Positions 34,170 to 43,984 of a stretch of 64,000 nucleotides of DNA are shown one piece after another (the stretch's first letter is position 1; each line of letters starts with the position of its first letter). Under the pieces are notes generated by a model. That model worked only from the letters and a program-made list of their open reading frames with translations. It was not told where the DNA came from and searched no databases. This stretch comes from Enterocloster aldenensis (lineage in GTDB: Bacteria; Bacillota; Clostridia; Lachnospirales; Lachnospiraceae): assembly GCF_003434055.1 (NCBI RefSeq), contig NZ_QVEX01000005.1, positions 186,001-250,000 of the forward strand, read 5' to 3'. A program made the translations under genes and the position numbers.

Positions 34170-35162
34170 TTAATCATTACAACGGATCAGCGCCTTGATG
34201 AAGCCTGCCGGCTTGTGTTCCAATTCATACTGGCAGCGGTCAAACTCTTCCAGGGAATAGATATGCCTGGGATTTACCGTACCCGTGAATTTCCACTGCC
34301 CCCTGGCAATTAAATCCAGTGCCTGACGGCAATAACGTGTGGCCAGGTCATCATCCCGTATCTGGGTGTTAAGGACCTTCATCATTTTATAGTTCCATTG
34401 CTGGAAGTCAATGTTCCTGTCCCCGCCAAGATGATAACCGCCGATTCCCAGACAGCCTGCCATACCGGTAATATCGCCTGCCAGGCGAAGGGCGCTGCCG
34501 GTCCCTGCAAACTCCTCCACGCGGCTGAATCCAATAGAAAACATCTCCTTTTTCCGTCCCGGTCCTAAAACATGCCCTCCAAAATTATGTTTTGAAAAGA
34601 AATACTCTTCTGGCAGCGTGTCAGGAGAATAGACAACATCCGCTCCATATTTCAGCGCGTTTTCCCTTGCTTCCTCACGTATATCAACACCTATTATGGT
34701 TCCCGCACCCATTGCGCGCATTAAGGAGATGGTTCCCAGCCCCATATAACCGCAGCCCACAACCACAAAGGGATCTCCAGGGGCTGCCAGCGCCATCTGT
34801 GCCCCAACATTTATAAGGCATGCCAGCGCTTCCCCCATTGCATCCTCATCCGCTACCGCTTCCGGTATCACCACACAGTTCTCTTCCTTCATAATTGTAT
34901 ACTGTGAATAACAGGGGCTGGATAAGCCTGTTACCCGGTCATTCTTTTCTAACCCTGTAACCCCCTGGCCCACTGCTTCAATTGTGCCCATGGGTTCATG
35001 GCCAAAGGTCTGACCGTTAACCGCGGTCTTCCATGGCTCCAGTTCCGAACTGCAGACACCGCAGTACTTCATCTTTACCAATACTTCACCCGGACCAGGA
35101 GTGGGTATTTCAATGTCTATGACCCTGCTCTTAGCCGGCCCTTCCATGATAAGTGATTTCAT
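34170..35162 (-). CDS. Zinc-dependent medium-chain dehydrogenase 2 of the sugar operon
   Basis: A 330-residue MDR protein: GroES-like zinc domain with YCGVCSSELEPW near residue 33 and FGHEPMGTIEAVGQGV, then a Rossmann fold (VVGCGYMGLGTISLMRAMGAGTIIGVD). It lacks the four-Cys structural zinc lobe. It probably oxidises a sugar alcohol or sugar from the ABC system. AAGGAG precedes the start. A second, different MDR protein is in the same operon. Confidence 0.8.
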   Translation of the reverse strand: MKSLIMEGPAKSRVIDIEIPTPGPGEVLVKMKYCGVCSSELEPWKTAVNGQTFGHEPMGTIEAVGQGVTGLEKNDRVTGLSSPCYSQYTIMKEENCVVIPEAVADEDAMGEALACLINVGAQMALAAPGDPFVVVGCGYMGLGTISLMRAMGAGTIIGVDIREEARENALKYGADVVYSPDTLPEEYFFSKHNFGGHVLGPGRKKEMFSIGFSRVEEFAGTGSALRLAGDITGMAGCLGIGGYHLGGDRNIDFQQWNYKMMKVLNTQIRDDDLATRYCRQALDLIARGQWKFTGTVNPRHIYSLEEFDRCQYELEHKPAGFIKALIRCND

Positions 35163-35215
35163 AAAAATATCTCCTTCCTGTAATCATGATACCGCAGACA
35201 AGCGCGGTCCGTTAA

Positions 35216-36214
35216 TCAGTCTTTTAGTTTATCAATGGCAACAGCAATTACTAATACAGCTCCCAACGCAACAAACTGGTAATACGGGGAAATCTTCATT
35301 ATATTTAATGCATTGGAAATCATCCCCATAATCAGGGATCCAAGAAGCGTCCCCCACATCCTTCCGCGTCCAGCCTTGGCAGATGTCCCGCCTATTGTTA
35401 CAGCTGCAATAGCCTCCAGGCCGGTGTTGGCACAGGCAGTGGGCTGACCGGAAAACATGCGGGATGCAAGAATCACACCGGCAAGACCTGCCGTCAGGCC
35501 ACCGATTGCAAAAAACAGGACCTTATTCCGTTTAACCGGTATTCCAGATAACTGTGCTGCCTCCGTATTACCTCCGATTGCATAAGCCGAACGACCAAAC
35601 TTAGTATATTTCAGCACGAACCAGGCAATAAAGTATAATACAAACATAATGATGATCGGCACCGGGATTTTGCCGATATATCCCCTTCCAATTACTTCAA
35701 ACTTTTCTGTCATGCCAATAACCGGATACGCATTGGTCAGAAGGAGGGCCGCGCCTTTATATATATAAGAAACACCTAAGGTTACGATAAATGATGGTAT
35801 TTTCAGATATGTATGGAATATGCCGCAGAGTGCGCCGCAAAGCGCGGAAATCCCAATGGCAATTATAATGGCCGCCAGAATGCCTGCATATCCATAGGAT
35901 GCCAGAATGCCTATCTCCTCCTTCAGGAGCATACAGGCTATGACTCCTGCCAGGGCAGCATTGGCTCCTGCCGACAAATCAATTTCGTCAATTAACATTA
36001 TGAATGTCATCCCAATTGCAGCTACGCCTGAAATAGAAATCTGGCGGAATAAATTCACAAAGTTATCCACAGTAAAGAAATCCTGCGATACCATGGAAAC
36101 CAGGGTAATCATAAGTATAAGCAGGATATACAGACTGTAATTGCTGATATTCCTAACAACAGCTTTCGCGCTTGTCTCACCTTTCCGTCTTTCAAATAAC
36201 CTAATTTGCTCCAT
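35216..36214 (-). CDS. Ribose-type (RbsC) sugar ABC transporter permease
   Basis: A 332-residue permease with about ten helices, RbsC/BPD_transp_2 type: LIDEIDLSAGANAALAGVIAC near residue 83 and the C-terminal YAIGGNTEAAQLSGIPVKR motif. It starts inside the end of the ATPase gene (14-base overlap). It is the channel of the sugar importer. Confidence 0.9.
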   Translation of the reverse strand: MEQIRLFERRKGETSAKAVVRNISNYSLYILLILMITLVSMVSQDFFTVDNFVNLFRQISISGVAAIGMTFIMLIDEIDLSAGANAALAGVIACMLLKEEIGILASYGYAGILAAIIIAIGISALCGALCGIFHTYLKIPSFIVTLGVSYIYKGAALLLTNAYPVIGMTEKFEVIGRGYIGKIPVPIIIMFVLYFIAWFVLKYTKFGRSAYAIGGNTEAAQLSGIPVKRNKVLFFAIGGLTAGLAGVILASRMFSGQPTACANTGLEAIAAVTIGGTSAKAGRGRMWGTLLGSLIMGMISNALNIMKISPYYQFVALGAVLVIAVAIDKLKD

Positions 36215-37727
36215 TTGCTTTTCCTCCCTCTACCGTTGCCAAATACATGATGGATTTTTGGTTCATCTCCCCGCCGGTGACTTCACCGGAAATTTTACCT
36301 TCATGCATTACAATGATTCGGTCGCACATACCAATCAGTTCAGGCAGTTCCGATGAGACAAATATGATTACCTTTCCTTCCCTGGCCAGCTGAATGATTA
36401 TATTATATATTTCATATTTTGCATTAACATCAATTCCCCGGGTGGGTTCATCTAAAATAATGATATCCGGATTGCAATTCAGCCACTTGGCCACTGCTAT
36501 CTTCTGCTGGTTTCCCCCGCTTAAGAATTTTGCATATTGGGTCTGTCCAGGTGTTTTAATGAGAAGCTTGTCTATATATTTGGCGCAAACCTGCTTTTCT
36601 TTTTGAGGGTCCAGATAAAACCATGTTTTCTGATGCTCATAGTTAGCCATTATTATATTTTCCCGAACATTTAATGCAAGGACCAGACCCTGCCTCCGTC
36701 TGTCCTCAGGCACCAGGCCAATACCAAAACGGATGGCATCCTTTTCATTGCGGATATGTACTTTTTTTCCTCCAATCAGGACTGTTCCGCCTTTGATTTT
36801 GTCTGCGCCGAATATAAGGCGCATGAGTTCCGTCCTGCCAGCCCCGACCAGCCCTGCAAAACCAAGAATCTCACCTTTATGCGCCACAAAGGAAGATGGA
36901 TGTACCCGTTTTCCCCCATCTGTCAGATTCCTTACTTCCAGATATTCCTCTCCGATTTCATTGTCCCTTTCAGGATAAATTTCTGTCAATGACCGCCCTA
37001 CAATATATTCTATGATTTGATCCAATGTCAGTTCAGAAATCGGGGCGGCTGTAATAAACTGCCCATCACGCAGTATGACTGTATTGGTACATATCTCAAA
37101 GACCTCGTCCATTCTATGGGTAATGAATATCATGGTCACATCTTTTTTATTCAGGCTTCTGACAACATTAAAAAGCTTTTGTGTCTCGCTCTCCGTCAGC
37201 GCAGAGGTAGGTTCATCCATGATCAGTATCTTAGAGTTCAAAGAAACTGCTTTGCAGATTTCCACCATTTGCTGCTCTGCAACTGTCAAAGTATTTACAA
37301 TATCGGTCGGCCGGATATTAATATCAATCTCATCAATGATGGCCTGCGCCATCTGGTTCATACACTTCCAGTCTATCATTCCGTTTTTCTTGGGCTGCCT
37401 TCTCATAAAAATATTTTCAGCCACTGTTAAGCCCGGAACCAGGTTAAACTCCTGGTAAATGATTGCTACGCCAAGACGTTCCGAATCTTCAGGACATGTA
37501 ATATCGGCTGGCTTTCCATCAATATAAATCTCTCCTTCATCTTTTATGTAAGCGCCTGCTAAAATCTTCATTAAGGTGGACTTTCCAGCCCCATTTTCTC
37601 CCAGCAGCGCCAGTATTTCCCCCTTCCTTACCGTAAAACTGACATCCTTTAGTGCCTGAACACCTGGAAAGTATTTTCCGATTCCTTTGAATTCCAATAT
37701 ATAGTCCGCATCGCTGCCCACCTTCAT
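36201..37727 (-). CDS. Ribose-type (RbsA) sugar ABC transporter ATP-binding protein
   Basis: A 508-residue protein with two ABC domains, as in RbsA/MglA. Domain 1 has GENGAGKST near residue 43 and LIMDEPTSAL; domain 2 has the degenerate A-loop GLVGAGRTELMRLI near residue 292 and LSGGNQQKIAVAKWL with IILDEPTRGID. GGAGG lies 7 bases before the start. It energises uptake of a pentose or hexose. Confidence 0.9.
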   Translation of the reverse strand: MKVGSDADYILEFKGIGKYFPGVQALKDVSFTVRKGEILALLGENGAGKSTLMKILAGAYIKDEGEIYIDGKPADITCPEDSERLGVAIIYQEFNLVPGLTVAENIFMRRQPKKNGMIDWKCMNQMAQAIIDEIDINIRPTDIVNTLTVAEQQMVEICKAVSLNSKILIMDEPTSALTESETQKLFNVVRSLNKKDVTMIFITHRMDEVFEICTNTVILRDGQFITAAPISELTLDQIIEYIVGRSLTEIYPERDNEIGEEYLEVRNLTDGGKRVHPSSFVAHKGEILGFAGLVGAGRTELMRLIFGADKIKGGTVLIGGKKVHIRNEKDAIRFGIGLVPEDRRRQGLVLALNVRENIIMANYEHQKTWFYLDPQKEKQVCAKYIDKLLIKTPGQTQYAKFLSGGNQQKIAVAKWLNCNPDIIILDEPTRGIDVNAKYEIYNIIIQLAREGKVIIFVSSELPELIGMCDRIIVMHEGKISGEVTGGEMNQKSIMYLATVEGGKANGAN

Positions 37728-37829
37728 ATGAATTCCTCCGTTTCATGCAGTTTATTCATTTCCTGGTAAGAGAGACAGCATACCGGCCCGCCCAATGACA
37801 GGGCCGGATCAGCTGTCTCCCTTTACCTA

Positions 37830-38858
37830 TTAATCGAGAGCAATCTCTTCTGCTGTAATTATCTTTCCGCCATATGTATAAAGGCCAACGCCTGCATTCA
37901 TATACTTCTGGTCTTCCGGCAGCTGCTTTCCAGGAATGACATAATCACGAATGGTCTGGACAGCGATTTCCCCCATTTTTTCCGGATACTGCATAACGGT
38001 TGCCAAATAAGGTGAATCTTCGGATTTATCAATCGCCCCCTTTTCTTCATCCGTAGCATCAAATCCAATTACCTTTGTGTGATTGTTCTTTGCAGATATA
38101 ATTGCATCATATGCCCCCATACCAGCCTGAGCGCTATACCCAAAAACAAGGTCCAGGCTGCTGTGGGAAGACAGCACGTCCTCCATTGTTGACATAAAGT
38201 CCTGCCTGTCAGATGATTTCCCAAAGGTCTCCGTGTGGGCGTTTGGGAAAACCTTACATATCTCTTCCTCAAACCCTTCTGCCCTGTCCTTTGCAGATGT
38301 TCCTGCCGGAGGAATTAAAAGAACAACATCTAATTCTTCATTTTTATCCACGTCTTTTAAATACTCCTGCGCAACCCATTTTCCTGCCGTGCGGCCGCCA
38401 ATCCGATTGTCGGTGCCTATGGCCTGATATACAAAATCAGTTGGACCCGCATCACACAGGATGATAGGGATATCTGCATCAATCAGCGGGGTACAGATAT
38501 TCTTCAGCGTGTCAAAATTCTGGTATGTCATGATGACAGCCTTACAATCCATTTGGATAAAATTCTCAATGGAATTCATCTGCACCTGCTCATCACCATT
38601 ACAATCTACAAATGCAATCTCGAAATCCTCCCCTGCCGCTTTCTCAATTCCCCTCTGCATATCCTGGTAAAATGGGAACTGGAGGGTAGCCAGGCTGACT
38701 CCTATGACCGGTTTTTCTTTCTGTGCCTCCTGCCCCTGCGTTTCTTTACCCTCAGTCACCTGGACAGCCTTATCTGCCTTTGCATCAGAACACCCCGCCA
38801 AAACAGAAACACTTACCATCAATATTCCCAGAAATCCTGCTAATTTCTTTCTTAACAT
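37830..38858 (-). CDS. Ribose-type sugar ABC substrate-binding lipoprotein
   Basis: A 342-residue lipoprotein with lipobox VSVLAGC (Cys23) and the two-lobe Peripla_BP_4 fold: PVIGVSLATLQFPFYQDMQRG, DADIPIILCDAGPTDFVYQ, GFDATDEEKGAID. It would bind a sugar outside and deliver it to the RbsAC-type transporter. The start at 38858 follows AAGGAGAGA; an in-frame TTG upstream lies within that site. Confidence 0.85.
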   Translation of the reverse strand: MLRKKLAGFLGILMVSVSVLAGCSDAKADKAVQVTEGKETQGQEAQKEKPVIGVSLATLQFPFYQDMQRGIEKAAGEDFEIAFVDCNGDEQVQMNSIENFIQMDCKAVIMTYQNFDTLKNICTPLIDADIPIILCDAGPTDFVYQAIGTDNRIGGRTAGKWVAQEYLKDVDKNEELDVVLLIPPAGTSAKDRAEGFEEEICKVFPNAHTETFGKSSDRQDFMSTMEDVLSSHSSLDLVFGYSAQAGMGAYDAIISAKNNHTKVIGFDATDEEKGAIDKSEDSPYLATVMQYPEKMGEIAVQTIRDYVIPGKQLPEDQKYMNAGVGLYTYGGKIITAEEIALD

Positions 38859-38872
38859 GAAGTCTCTCCTTC

Positions 38873-39841
38873 TCAAAATGTAATTACGCCTTTCATATAA
38901 CCATCTTCCTTACTTACCGACTTTTCAAAAATGATCTGGCAATCCCTGAAATCCGCCACATGTGTCACAAGATCCTGGGGTGTATAGACCCCCTTATCAA
39001 TCATTGCTTTTGTCTGTTTCATGACATCTGTATAATGGCGGTTACTCATCGGCGACAGATTATAAACAGTAAGCCCGCCCAGATGCCATTTTGTTCCGTC
39101 AAAGGTCATCTCATGACGGTGCCATGATCCAATGGTCAGTTTGCCTGCTTCATAGCGGATTAGTTCATTGGCCAGTTCAAACCCGGAATTAGATGCGGAA
39201 AATTCAATTACCACATCAGCTCCGCCTTTTGCCTTTAACTCACGGATAGCTTCCTGTCCCTCTTCATCATATGGATCATACACCAGTCCGGCCCCATATT
39301 GCCTTGCCAGCGCCCGTCTTTCAGGTTTTTTTTCAAAAACAATGACCTTACCTGCCTGGGAGCCCCTCAATAATCCCATTAAGGTCAAAAGCCCCATATA
39401 ACCGCACCCTACCAGCGCAACCGTGTCCCCTTCCTCTATCTGTGTTTTATTGAGAAGATTCACTACGCAGCAGGTAGGTTCAATAATCCATTTGCTCCAG
39501 TCATCAATCGTTTCAGGAAGCTTTGCCGCCCCTGCTGCAATGATGTTCAGATATTGGCTCATCATCTCATTGCTTCCTGCTCCAAGAAATACATTGTCCC
39601 CCACTTCAAAACCAGTTACACCTTCCCCAATTTTCCTTATAATTCCAATGGACTCATGCCCAATTGGGTATGGTGTGGGACCTGGCCCTGTTACTCCCTG
39701 AAACAGATAGGAGTCCCATGCACATACCCCGCACGCCTTCACCTCTACCTGAATCTGGCCAAAACCTGGTTCATCTGCTATCTCAACCGGCCTTACCTCA
39801 ATCTTATTAGGTTCTGCAACCCAAACCGCATCACATTTCAA
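38873..39841 (-). CDS. Zinc-dependent medium-chain dehydrogenase 1 of the sugar operon
   Basis: A 322-residue MDR protein: ACGVCAWDSYLFQG near residue 36, YPIGHESIGIIRKIGEGVTG near 59, EPTCCVVNLLNK near 121 and Rossmann VALVGCGYMGLLTLMGLL. GGGAGGGAAAG precedes the start. With the other dehydrogenase, isomerase, RbsD and kinase it would form a short sugar oxidation and phosphorylation path. Confidence 0.8.
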   Translation of the reverse strand: MKCDAVWVAEPNKIEVRPVEIADEPGFGQIQVEVKACGVCAWDSYLFQGVTGPGPTPYPIGHESIGIIRKIGEGVTGFEVGDNVFLGAGSNEMMSQYLNIIAAGAAKLPETIDDWSKWIIEPTCCVVNLLNKTQIEEGDTVALVGCGYMGLLTLMGLLRGSQAGKVIVFEKKPERRALARQYGAGLVYDPYDEEGQEAIRELKAKGGADVVIEFSASNSGFELANELIRYEAGKLTIGSWHRHEMTFDGTKWHLGGLTVYNLSPMSNRHYTDVMKQTKAMIDKGVYTPQDLVTHVADFRDCQIIFEKSVSKEDGYMKGVITF

Positions 39842-39874
39842 TTTCTTTCCCTCCCTTATTTTCCTGCTTCTATT

Positions 39875-40708
39875 CTATAATCCAAGGACATCGTGAATAT
39901 ACTTTCTTGAGGTCCGGGCAGACTCGTAGTTATTGACCCTGTTGAAATCCAGCTCTACCGTAAGATAACCGTCATATCCATGATCCTCCAGCACCTTTAA
40001 CACGCCTGGGAAATCAATCACTCCCTGTCCAAGGGCGCGGAATCTTCTTGGCGGATACTCGGGATAAGAATCAGGATCTCCGTTAATATCCTTTAAATGA
40101 ATGTACCGGGCCTTACCGGTACCCAGATATTTGTCAAATAGATATGCGGGTTCCATCCCACACAATACCGTATGGGCTGTATCCAGACAAAGCCCGATGT
40201 TTTCTTTTATGTGGGCCAGGAAAAAGTCAATCTGTTTTTCTGCTTCAATATAAGTTCCCCAATGCGGATGAAGATTCAGCTCAATCCCATTATCCCTACA
40301 TAATTTTGCAATTTCATCAGCCTTCCCACAGACCGTAAGCAGGTCCGCATCCGTCACAACCTGTCCCGGCTTTTTTCTCGGGGGTTCCAGGTTCATAAGT
40401 ACAAAACCATGTTCCTTTGCAAACCTGACACACCGTTTAGCAATAGCCATATCCTTTTGGAAATCGTCAGTAAGATAGTGATAAATACAAACAAACTCCA
40501 TGTTGTATTTTTTCATCACTTCATCAAACTCTTCCCTGTCATTCTCATAGATTTCGGATACGATGTTGAAATTTTCCATATACTCATATCCGCAATCCTT
40601 CAAGTCCCTCAGGGACTGCTCAAAATCCCTCTTCGGCAAGTGGCTGACCGGCCCCCAATTATTATACTCATCCTGCAGCCAGGACCATGCTGTGTACGCT
40701 ACCTTCAT
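39875..40708 (-). CDS. Sugar phosphate isomerase/epimerase (AP-endonuclease-2 TIM-barrel family)
   Basis: A 277-residue TIM-barrel protein with the family's metal-site residues: NLHPHWGTYIEAE near residue 155, GLCLDTAHTVLCGM near 182, HLKDINGDPD near 210 and YLTVELDFNR near 254. Members isomerise or epimerise sugars or keto acids using a divalent metal. AAGGAGGAA precedes the start. It lies second in the operon behind RbsD. Confidence 0.8.
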   Translation of the reverse strand: MKVAYTAWSWLQDEYNNWGPVSHLPKRDFEQSLRDLKDCGYEYMENFNIVSEIYENDREEFDEVMKKYNMEFVCIYHYLTDDFQKDMAIAKRCVRFAKEHGFVLMNLEPPRKKPGQVVTDADLLTVCGKADEIAKLCRDNGIELNLHPHWGTYIEAEKQIDFFLAHIKENIGLCLDTAHTVLCGMEPAYLFDKYLGTGKARYIHLKDINGDPDSYPEYPPRRFRALGQGVIDFPGVLKVLEDHGYDGYLTVELDFNRVNNYESARTSRKYIHDVLGL

Positions 40709-40727
40709 GCTTATTCCTCCTTATTAT

Positions 40728-41123
40728 TTAAAAATTGACACCTGCAACCAAAATTATATTGGCATAGGGTGTTGTTTCCCCTGTCCGTATGACTGTCTTT
40801 GCCTTGGCAGCCATTTCCTTAAATTCCTCATGCGCAATACGTCTGAATGGAACCTGTGGAAGGGCCTCAATGACAGTCCCATATGTATCCTGGCTTTTAT
40901 CCGCCATTTCTTCTGCAACGATAAAGGATTCTACCACCATCTCGTCTATGACAGAATGAAGTACCGCACCAAAATCCGGTATCCCCCGGATTAATGAAAT
41001 GTCGATGACAGGAATACCAGAGGGTACCGGCAGCCCTGCATCTGCAATCACCAGATATTCCGTATGCCCCATAGCTGCAATGGCAGATAATATCTGCGGA
41101 TTCAATAAACCATCTTTTTTCAT
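40728..41123 (-). CDS. rbsD: RbsD/FucU-type sugar mutarotase
   Basis: A 131-residue RbsD/FucU protein with GHTEYLVIADAGLPVPSGIPVIDISL; the His in GHTE is the catalytic base for ring opening. It converts pyranose and furanose forms of the imported sugar. It is the first gene of the operon, whose upstream region faces the PucR gene. Confidence 0.85.
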   Translation of the reverse strand: MKKDGLLNPQILSAIAAMGHTEYLVIADAGLPVPSGIPVIDISLIRGIPDFGAVLHSVIDEMVVESFIVAEEMADKSQDTYGTVIEALPQVPFRRIAHEEFKEMAAKAKTVIRTGETTPYANIILVAGVNF

Positions 41124-41209
41124 CTATGTCCCACCGCCTCATTATTTAATAACTCCATTTTAGCCAATTGTGATATCGCTGTATATATACCCTTGTTACG
41201 AATATAGTG

Positions 41210-41336
41210 TTGTGGCATATTGCTTTTCATGTCACAACAAAACGCGCCATTCATTGTACTATTAGTACAATATTTACCATGCACGTCCCCACTTATATTG
41301 TGCTATATTTACATATCCCAGTTTTCAGGGTATAAT
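41210..41336. promoter_or_regulatory. Divergent regulatory region between the sugar operon and pucR
   Basis: A perfect palindrome ATTGTACTATTAGTACAAT is at 41253-41271. A second inverted repeat, TTGTGGCAT (41210-41218) and ATGTCACAA (41229-41237), lies nearer the sugar operon. TTTACA (41308-41313), 17 bases, TATAAT (41331-41336) form the pucR promoter. The first palindrome is built from ATTGTAC, the motif also found beside the deaminase and creatininase genes. Confidence 0.65.
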
Positions 41337-41391
41337 CTGTCTATTACAAAACCGGGCCGGTGAACCAATACTAAGATAAAGGAGGACAGCC

Positions 41392-42603
41392 ATGTCAATT
41401 ACCTGTGAAGATTTAATGGGTTTAAAGCATTTTCAAAGCATCAAATTATTGGCAGGACATTCAGGTATACACCGTACCGTCACCTGGCCCTATGTAGTAA
41501 TCACCCCATCTGTTGAAGAATGGCTTAACAGCGGGGAAATATTATTTATCATAAACTCCAATGAACAGAATATGTCTAATTGGGAATTTCTTAAGAGGAT
41601 CATCATAGACTGCAGCAGCAAACGGATTTCGGGAATCGTACTGGTAGGCAGTGTTTCGGACCTTGATTCAATCCCGCAAAATGTCCTTAAGCTTTCAGAT
41701 GATTATGCGACGCCCTTATATGCAATGCCATGGGATCTCAAACTGATTAACGTTACAAAGGAAATAATCGACCTGATTGTCTCAGATAAGAATATCCAGA
41801 AAAAAAGAGAGATTTTTATTGAACGCCTGCTGTTTTCAGAAGGGGATACAGCAGATTCACTTCATGACTATGCCACACTGCACTCCATTCCTGTTAAAAG
41901 CCTGCATTTTATTTTCAGCCTTATGGTCACCCAGACAATCCTTTCAGAAAGTAATGCCGCTGTTTCTGAAACAATGAGCATCTTAAAGTCCATTGGCGAG
42001 CTGAATGGAAACCGGTTTCCTATCATCATGATTCCATCCGGAGATACGATCATCGGTTTTTGCAGTGTGGATTCTGACATTCAGGTCACTCATGCAGTGG
42101 ATTATATAACAGCCATATATAAATTGCTGATTACCAAATATACCCCCCGGCATTATGCGTTAGCCTTTGGCAGCCCTTACCTGTCATTGGCAGATATGTC
42201 CCTGAGTTACAAAGAGTCAAAGCAGGCCTTGTATTTTATCAAAAAAACTAACCCTGAAAACCATATTGCCCGCTTTGATACACTGACCCTATACCGGTTG
42301 TTTTTTGATATCAATGATTTCATTCCGAAATCAGCATCCTTATTTGTGGATAAAAACCTGAAAACCTTAATGGATTATGATGAAAAAAATGGTTCGGAAT
42401 TAATTACTACCCTAAAATTCTTCCTGCAGCACAACTGTAACTTAATAAAAACCGCAGATGCCCTATATATACACCGAAACACATTGATATATCGCTTAAA
42501 TATCATCAAACGCACATTAAATGATAACCTTGACAGCGCCCTCACCAGAATGTCCCTTTTCTTAAGTATCCTATATCACGAATTTACGCAAAGCAGTAAT
42601 TAA
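41392..42603 (+). CDS. PucR-family transcriptional regulator
   Basis: A 403-residue regulator: PucR N-terminal domain at about 7-125 (ITCEDLMGLKHFQSIKLLAG), a central domain, and a C-terminal HTH_30 at about 335-395 (NCNLIKTADALYIHRNTLIYRLNIIKRTL). PucR-type regulators control purine and other nitrogen compound genes. AAAGGAGGAC precedes the start. It stands between the sugar operon and the deaminase/creatininase genes; motif sharing suggests it regulates both. Effector unknown. Confidence 0.85.
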   Translation: MSITCEDLMGLKHFQSIKLLAGHSGIHRTVTWPYVVITPSVEEWLNSGEILFIINSNEQNMSNWEFLKRIIIDCSSKRISGIVLVGSVSDLDSIPQNVLKLSDDYATPLYAMPWDLKLINVTKEIIDLIVSDKNIQKKREIFIERLLFSEGDTADSLHDYATLHSIPVKSLHFIFSLMVTQTILSESNAAVSETMSILKSIGELNGNRFPIIMIPSGDTIIGFCSVDSDIQVTHAVDYITAIYKLLITKYTPRHYALAFGSPYLSLADMSLSYKESKQALYFIKKTNPENHIARFDTLTLYRLFFDINDFIPKSASLFVDKNLKTLMDYDEKNGSELITTLKFFLQHNCNLIKTADALYIHRNTLIYRLNIIKRTLNDNLDSALTRMSLFLSILYHEFTQSSN

Positions 42604-42606
42604 ACC

Positions 42607-42637
42607 CAGGGCAGGAGAATGCATTCCTCCTGCCCTG
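42607..42637. terminator. Terminator between pucR and the deaminase gene
   Basis: CAGGGCAGGAG at 42607-42617 and CTCCTGCCCTG at 42627-42637 form a perfect 11-base stem with a 9-base loop, between convergent genes. It has only a short T-rich tail (TCTGTCT). Confidence 0.6.
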
Positions 42638-42664
42638 TCTGTCTCTTCTAAATCATTCAATTTA

Positions 42665-43927
42665 CTATACCAGCAGCTCATGTCCTGTCTGACAGACAGG
42701 TTTCTCCTTTTTAAATAACAGTTTTCCGTGTCTGACCGAACACAGTACATCTGCCCTGCTTTGTACCGCGTCAAAAGGCGTCCCGGCGTCCAGGATGATA
42801 AAGTCCGCCATTCTTCCCTCTTTAATACCATAGGCGTCCAGATTCATTGTTTTTGCACCATGGACCGTTATCAAATCCAATGCATTTTCAATCTCCTTTA
42901 ACGACATCAGCTGGCATGCATGAAGCCCGATATCCAGGATATTCATCAGGTTTCCGTTGCCAAGGGGATACCATGGGTCTGAAATTGAATCCTGTGCAAA
43001 TGATACATTCAGCCCTGCCTCCAATAATTCCTTCACCCGTGTGATGCCCCTTCTTTTAGGATAGCTGTCCTGCCTTCCCTGAAGATATAAATTCTCTGCC
43101 GGACAGACTGCAAATCTTATCCCTGCCCTGCGCAGAAGCTTAAACAGTTTAAATGTATATGCATTATTGTAAGATGCCATGGCTGAGGCGTGGCTGGCCG
43201 TGGTCCTTGCACCTATTCCATTAACATGGGCAAGATAGGCCAGCTGTTCTAAAAAATGGGAATGTTCATCGTCCGTTTCATCACAATGCACATCAATCAT
43301 CCTGTCATATTTTACTGCCAGTTCAACTACTTTTTTTAGGGATGCCCTTCCCAGTTCCTCTGTATATTCAAAATGAGGGATTGCGCCAATGGCATCTGCC
43401 CCCATCCTAAGTGCTTCCTCCAGCAGTTCCTCTGCCTTTGGATAGCAATATAATCCCTCCTGAGGAAATGCAACAATCTGGATTTCTACCAGGTCCCTAT
43501 ATTCTTCTTTGAGTTCCAGAAGTGCCTTCAGGCCTGTGAGATCAGGGTCTGTGATATCCACGTGTGTCCTGACATATTGTATGCCGCTTAAGATCTGATG
43601 CTTCAGCGCCCTTTTCGCCCGTTCTTTTACCGTTTGTACATCATCTGATTTTTTTATCTCCGACCATCTGGCAATTCCTTCAAACAACGTGCCTGTCCTG
43701 TTGATTGCGCTTGGGTGGAATGCAGTGTATGTATAGTCCAGATGGATGTGGGATTCCACATAGGGAGGTACCATGAGATGACTTTTTAAGTCATGGCAGA
43801 CAGCGTCCCCCACTTCATATCCTGGCTCCTTCGATATATGGATTATCCTTCCTTCATCAATCAAAATATCTGCCAATCCCTGCTGATATATATTTACATT
43901 TTTCAATACCACTCTATTCTTGTGCAT
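42665..43927 (-). CDS. CodA-like amidohydrolase (cytosine/creatinine deaminase family)
   Basis: A 420-residue amidohydrolase. Counting from ATG 43927, the key residues fall at E. coli CodA positions: His60/His62 (61/63 in CodA), Phe154 and Gln156 (FPQEG), His214, Glu217 (HCDE), His246 and Asp313, with Trp319. CodA's Asp314 is Ser314 here (QDSISDPW), so the ring substrate may differ from cytosine; creatinine iminohydrolases belong to this group. GGAGGAGATTGGG precedes the start. It is divergent from a creatininase gene. Deaminase chemistry is well supported, substrate is inference. Confidence 0.85.
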   Translation of the reverse strand: MHKNRVVLKNVNIYQQGLADILIDEGRIIHISKEPGYEVGDAVCHDLKSHLMVPPYVESHIHLDYTYTAFHPSAINRTGTLFEGIARWSEIKKSDDVQTVKERAKRALKHQILSGIQYVRTHVDITDPDLTGLKALLELKEEYRDLVEIQIVAFPQEGLYCYPKAEELLEEALRMGADAIGAIPHFEYTEELGRASLKKVVELAVKYDRMIDVHCDETDDEHSHFLEQLAYLAHVNGIGARTTASHASAMASYNNAYTFKLFKLLRRAGIRFAVCPAENLYLQGRQDSYPKRRGITRVKELLEAGLNVSFAQDSISDPWYPLGNGNLMNILDIGLHACQLMSLKEIENALDLITVHGAKTMNLDAYGIKEGRMADFIILDAGTPFDAVQSRADVLCSVRHGKLLFKKEKPVCQTGHELLV

Positions 43928-43984
43928 CCCAATCTCCTCCGCAATCATAATACATATAAAATATCATACTTTCCTTTAGCGGGC

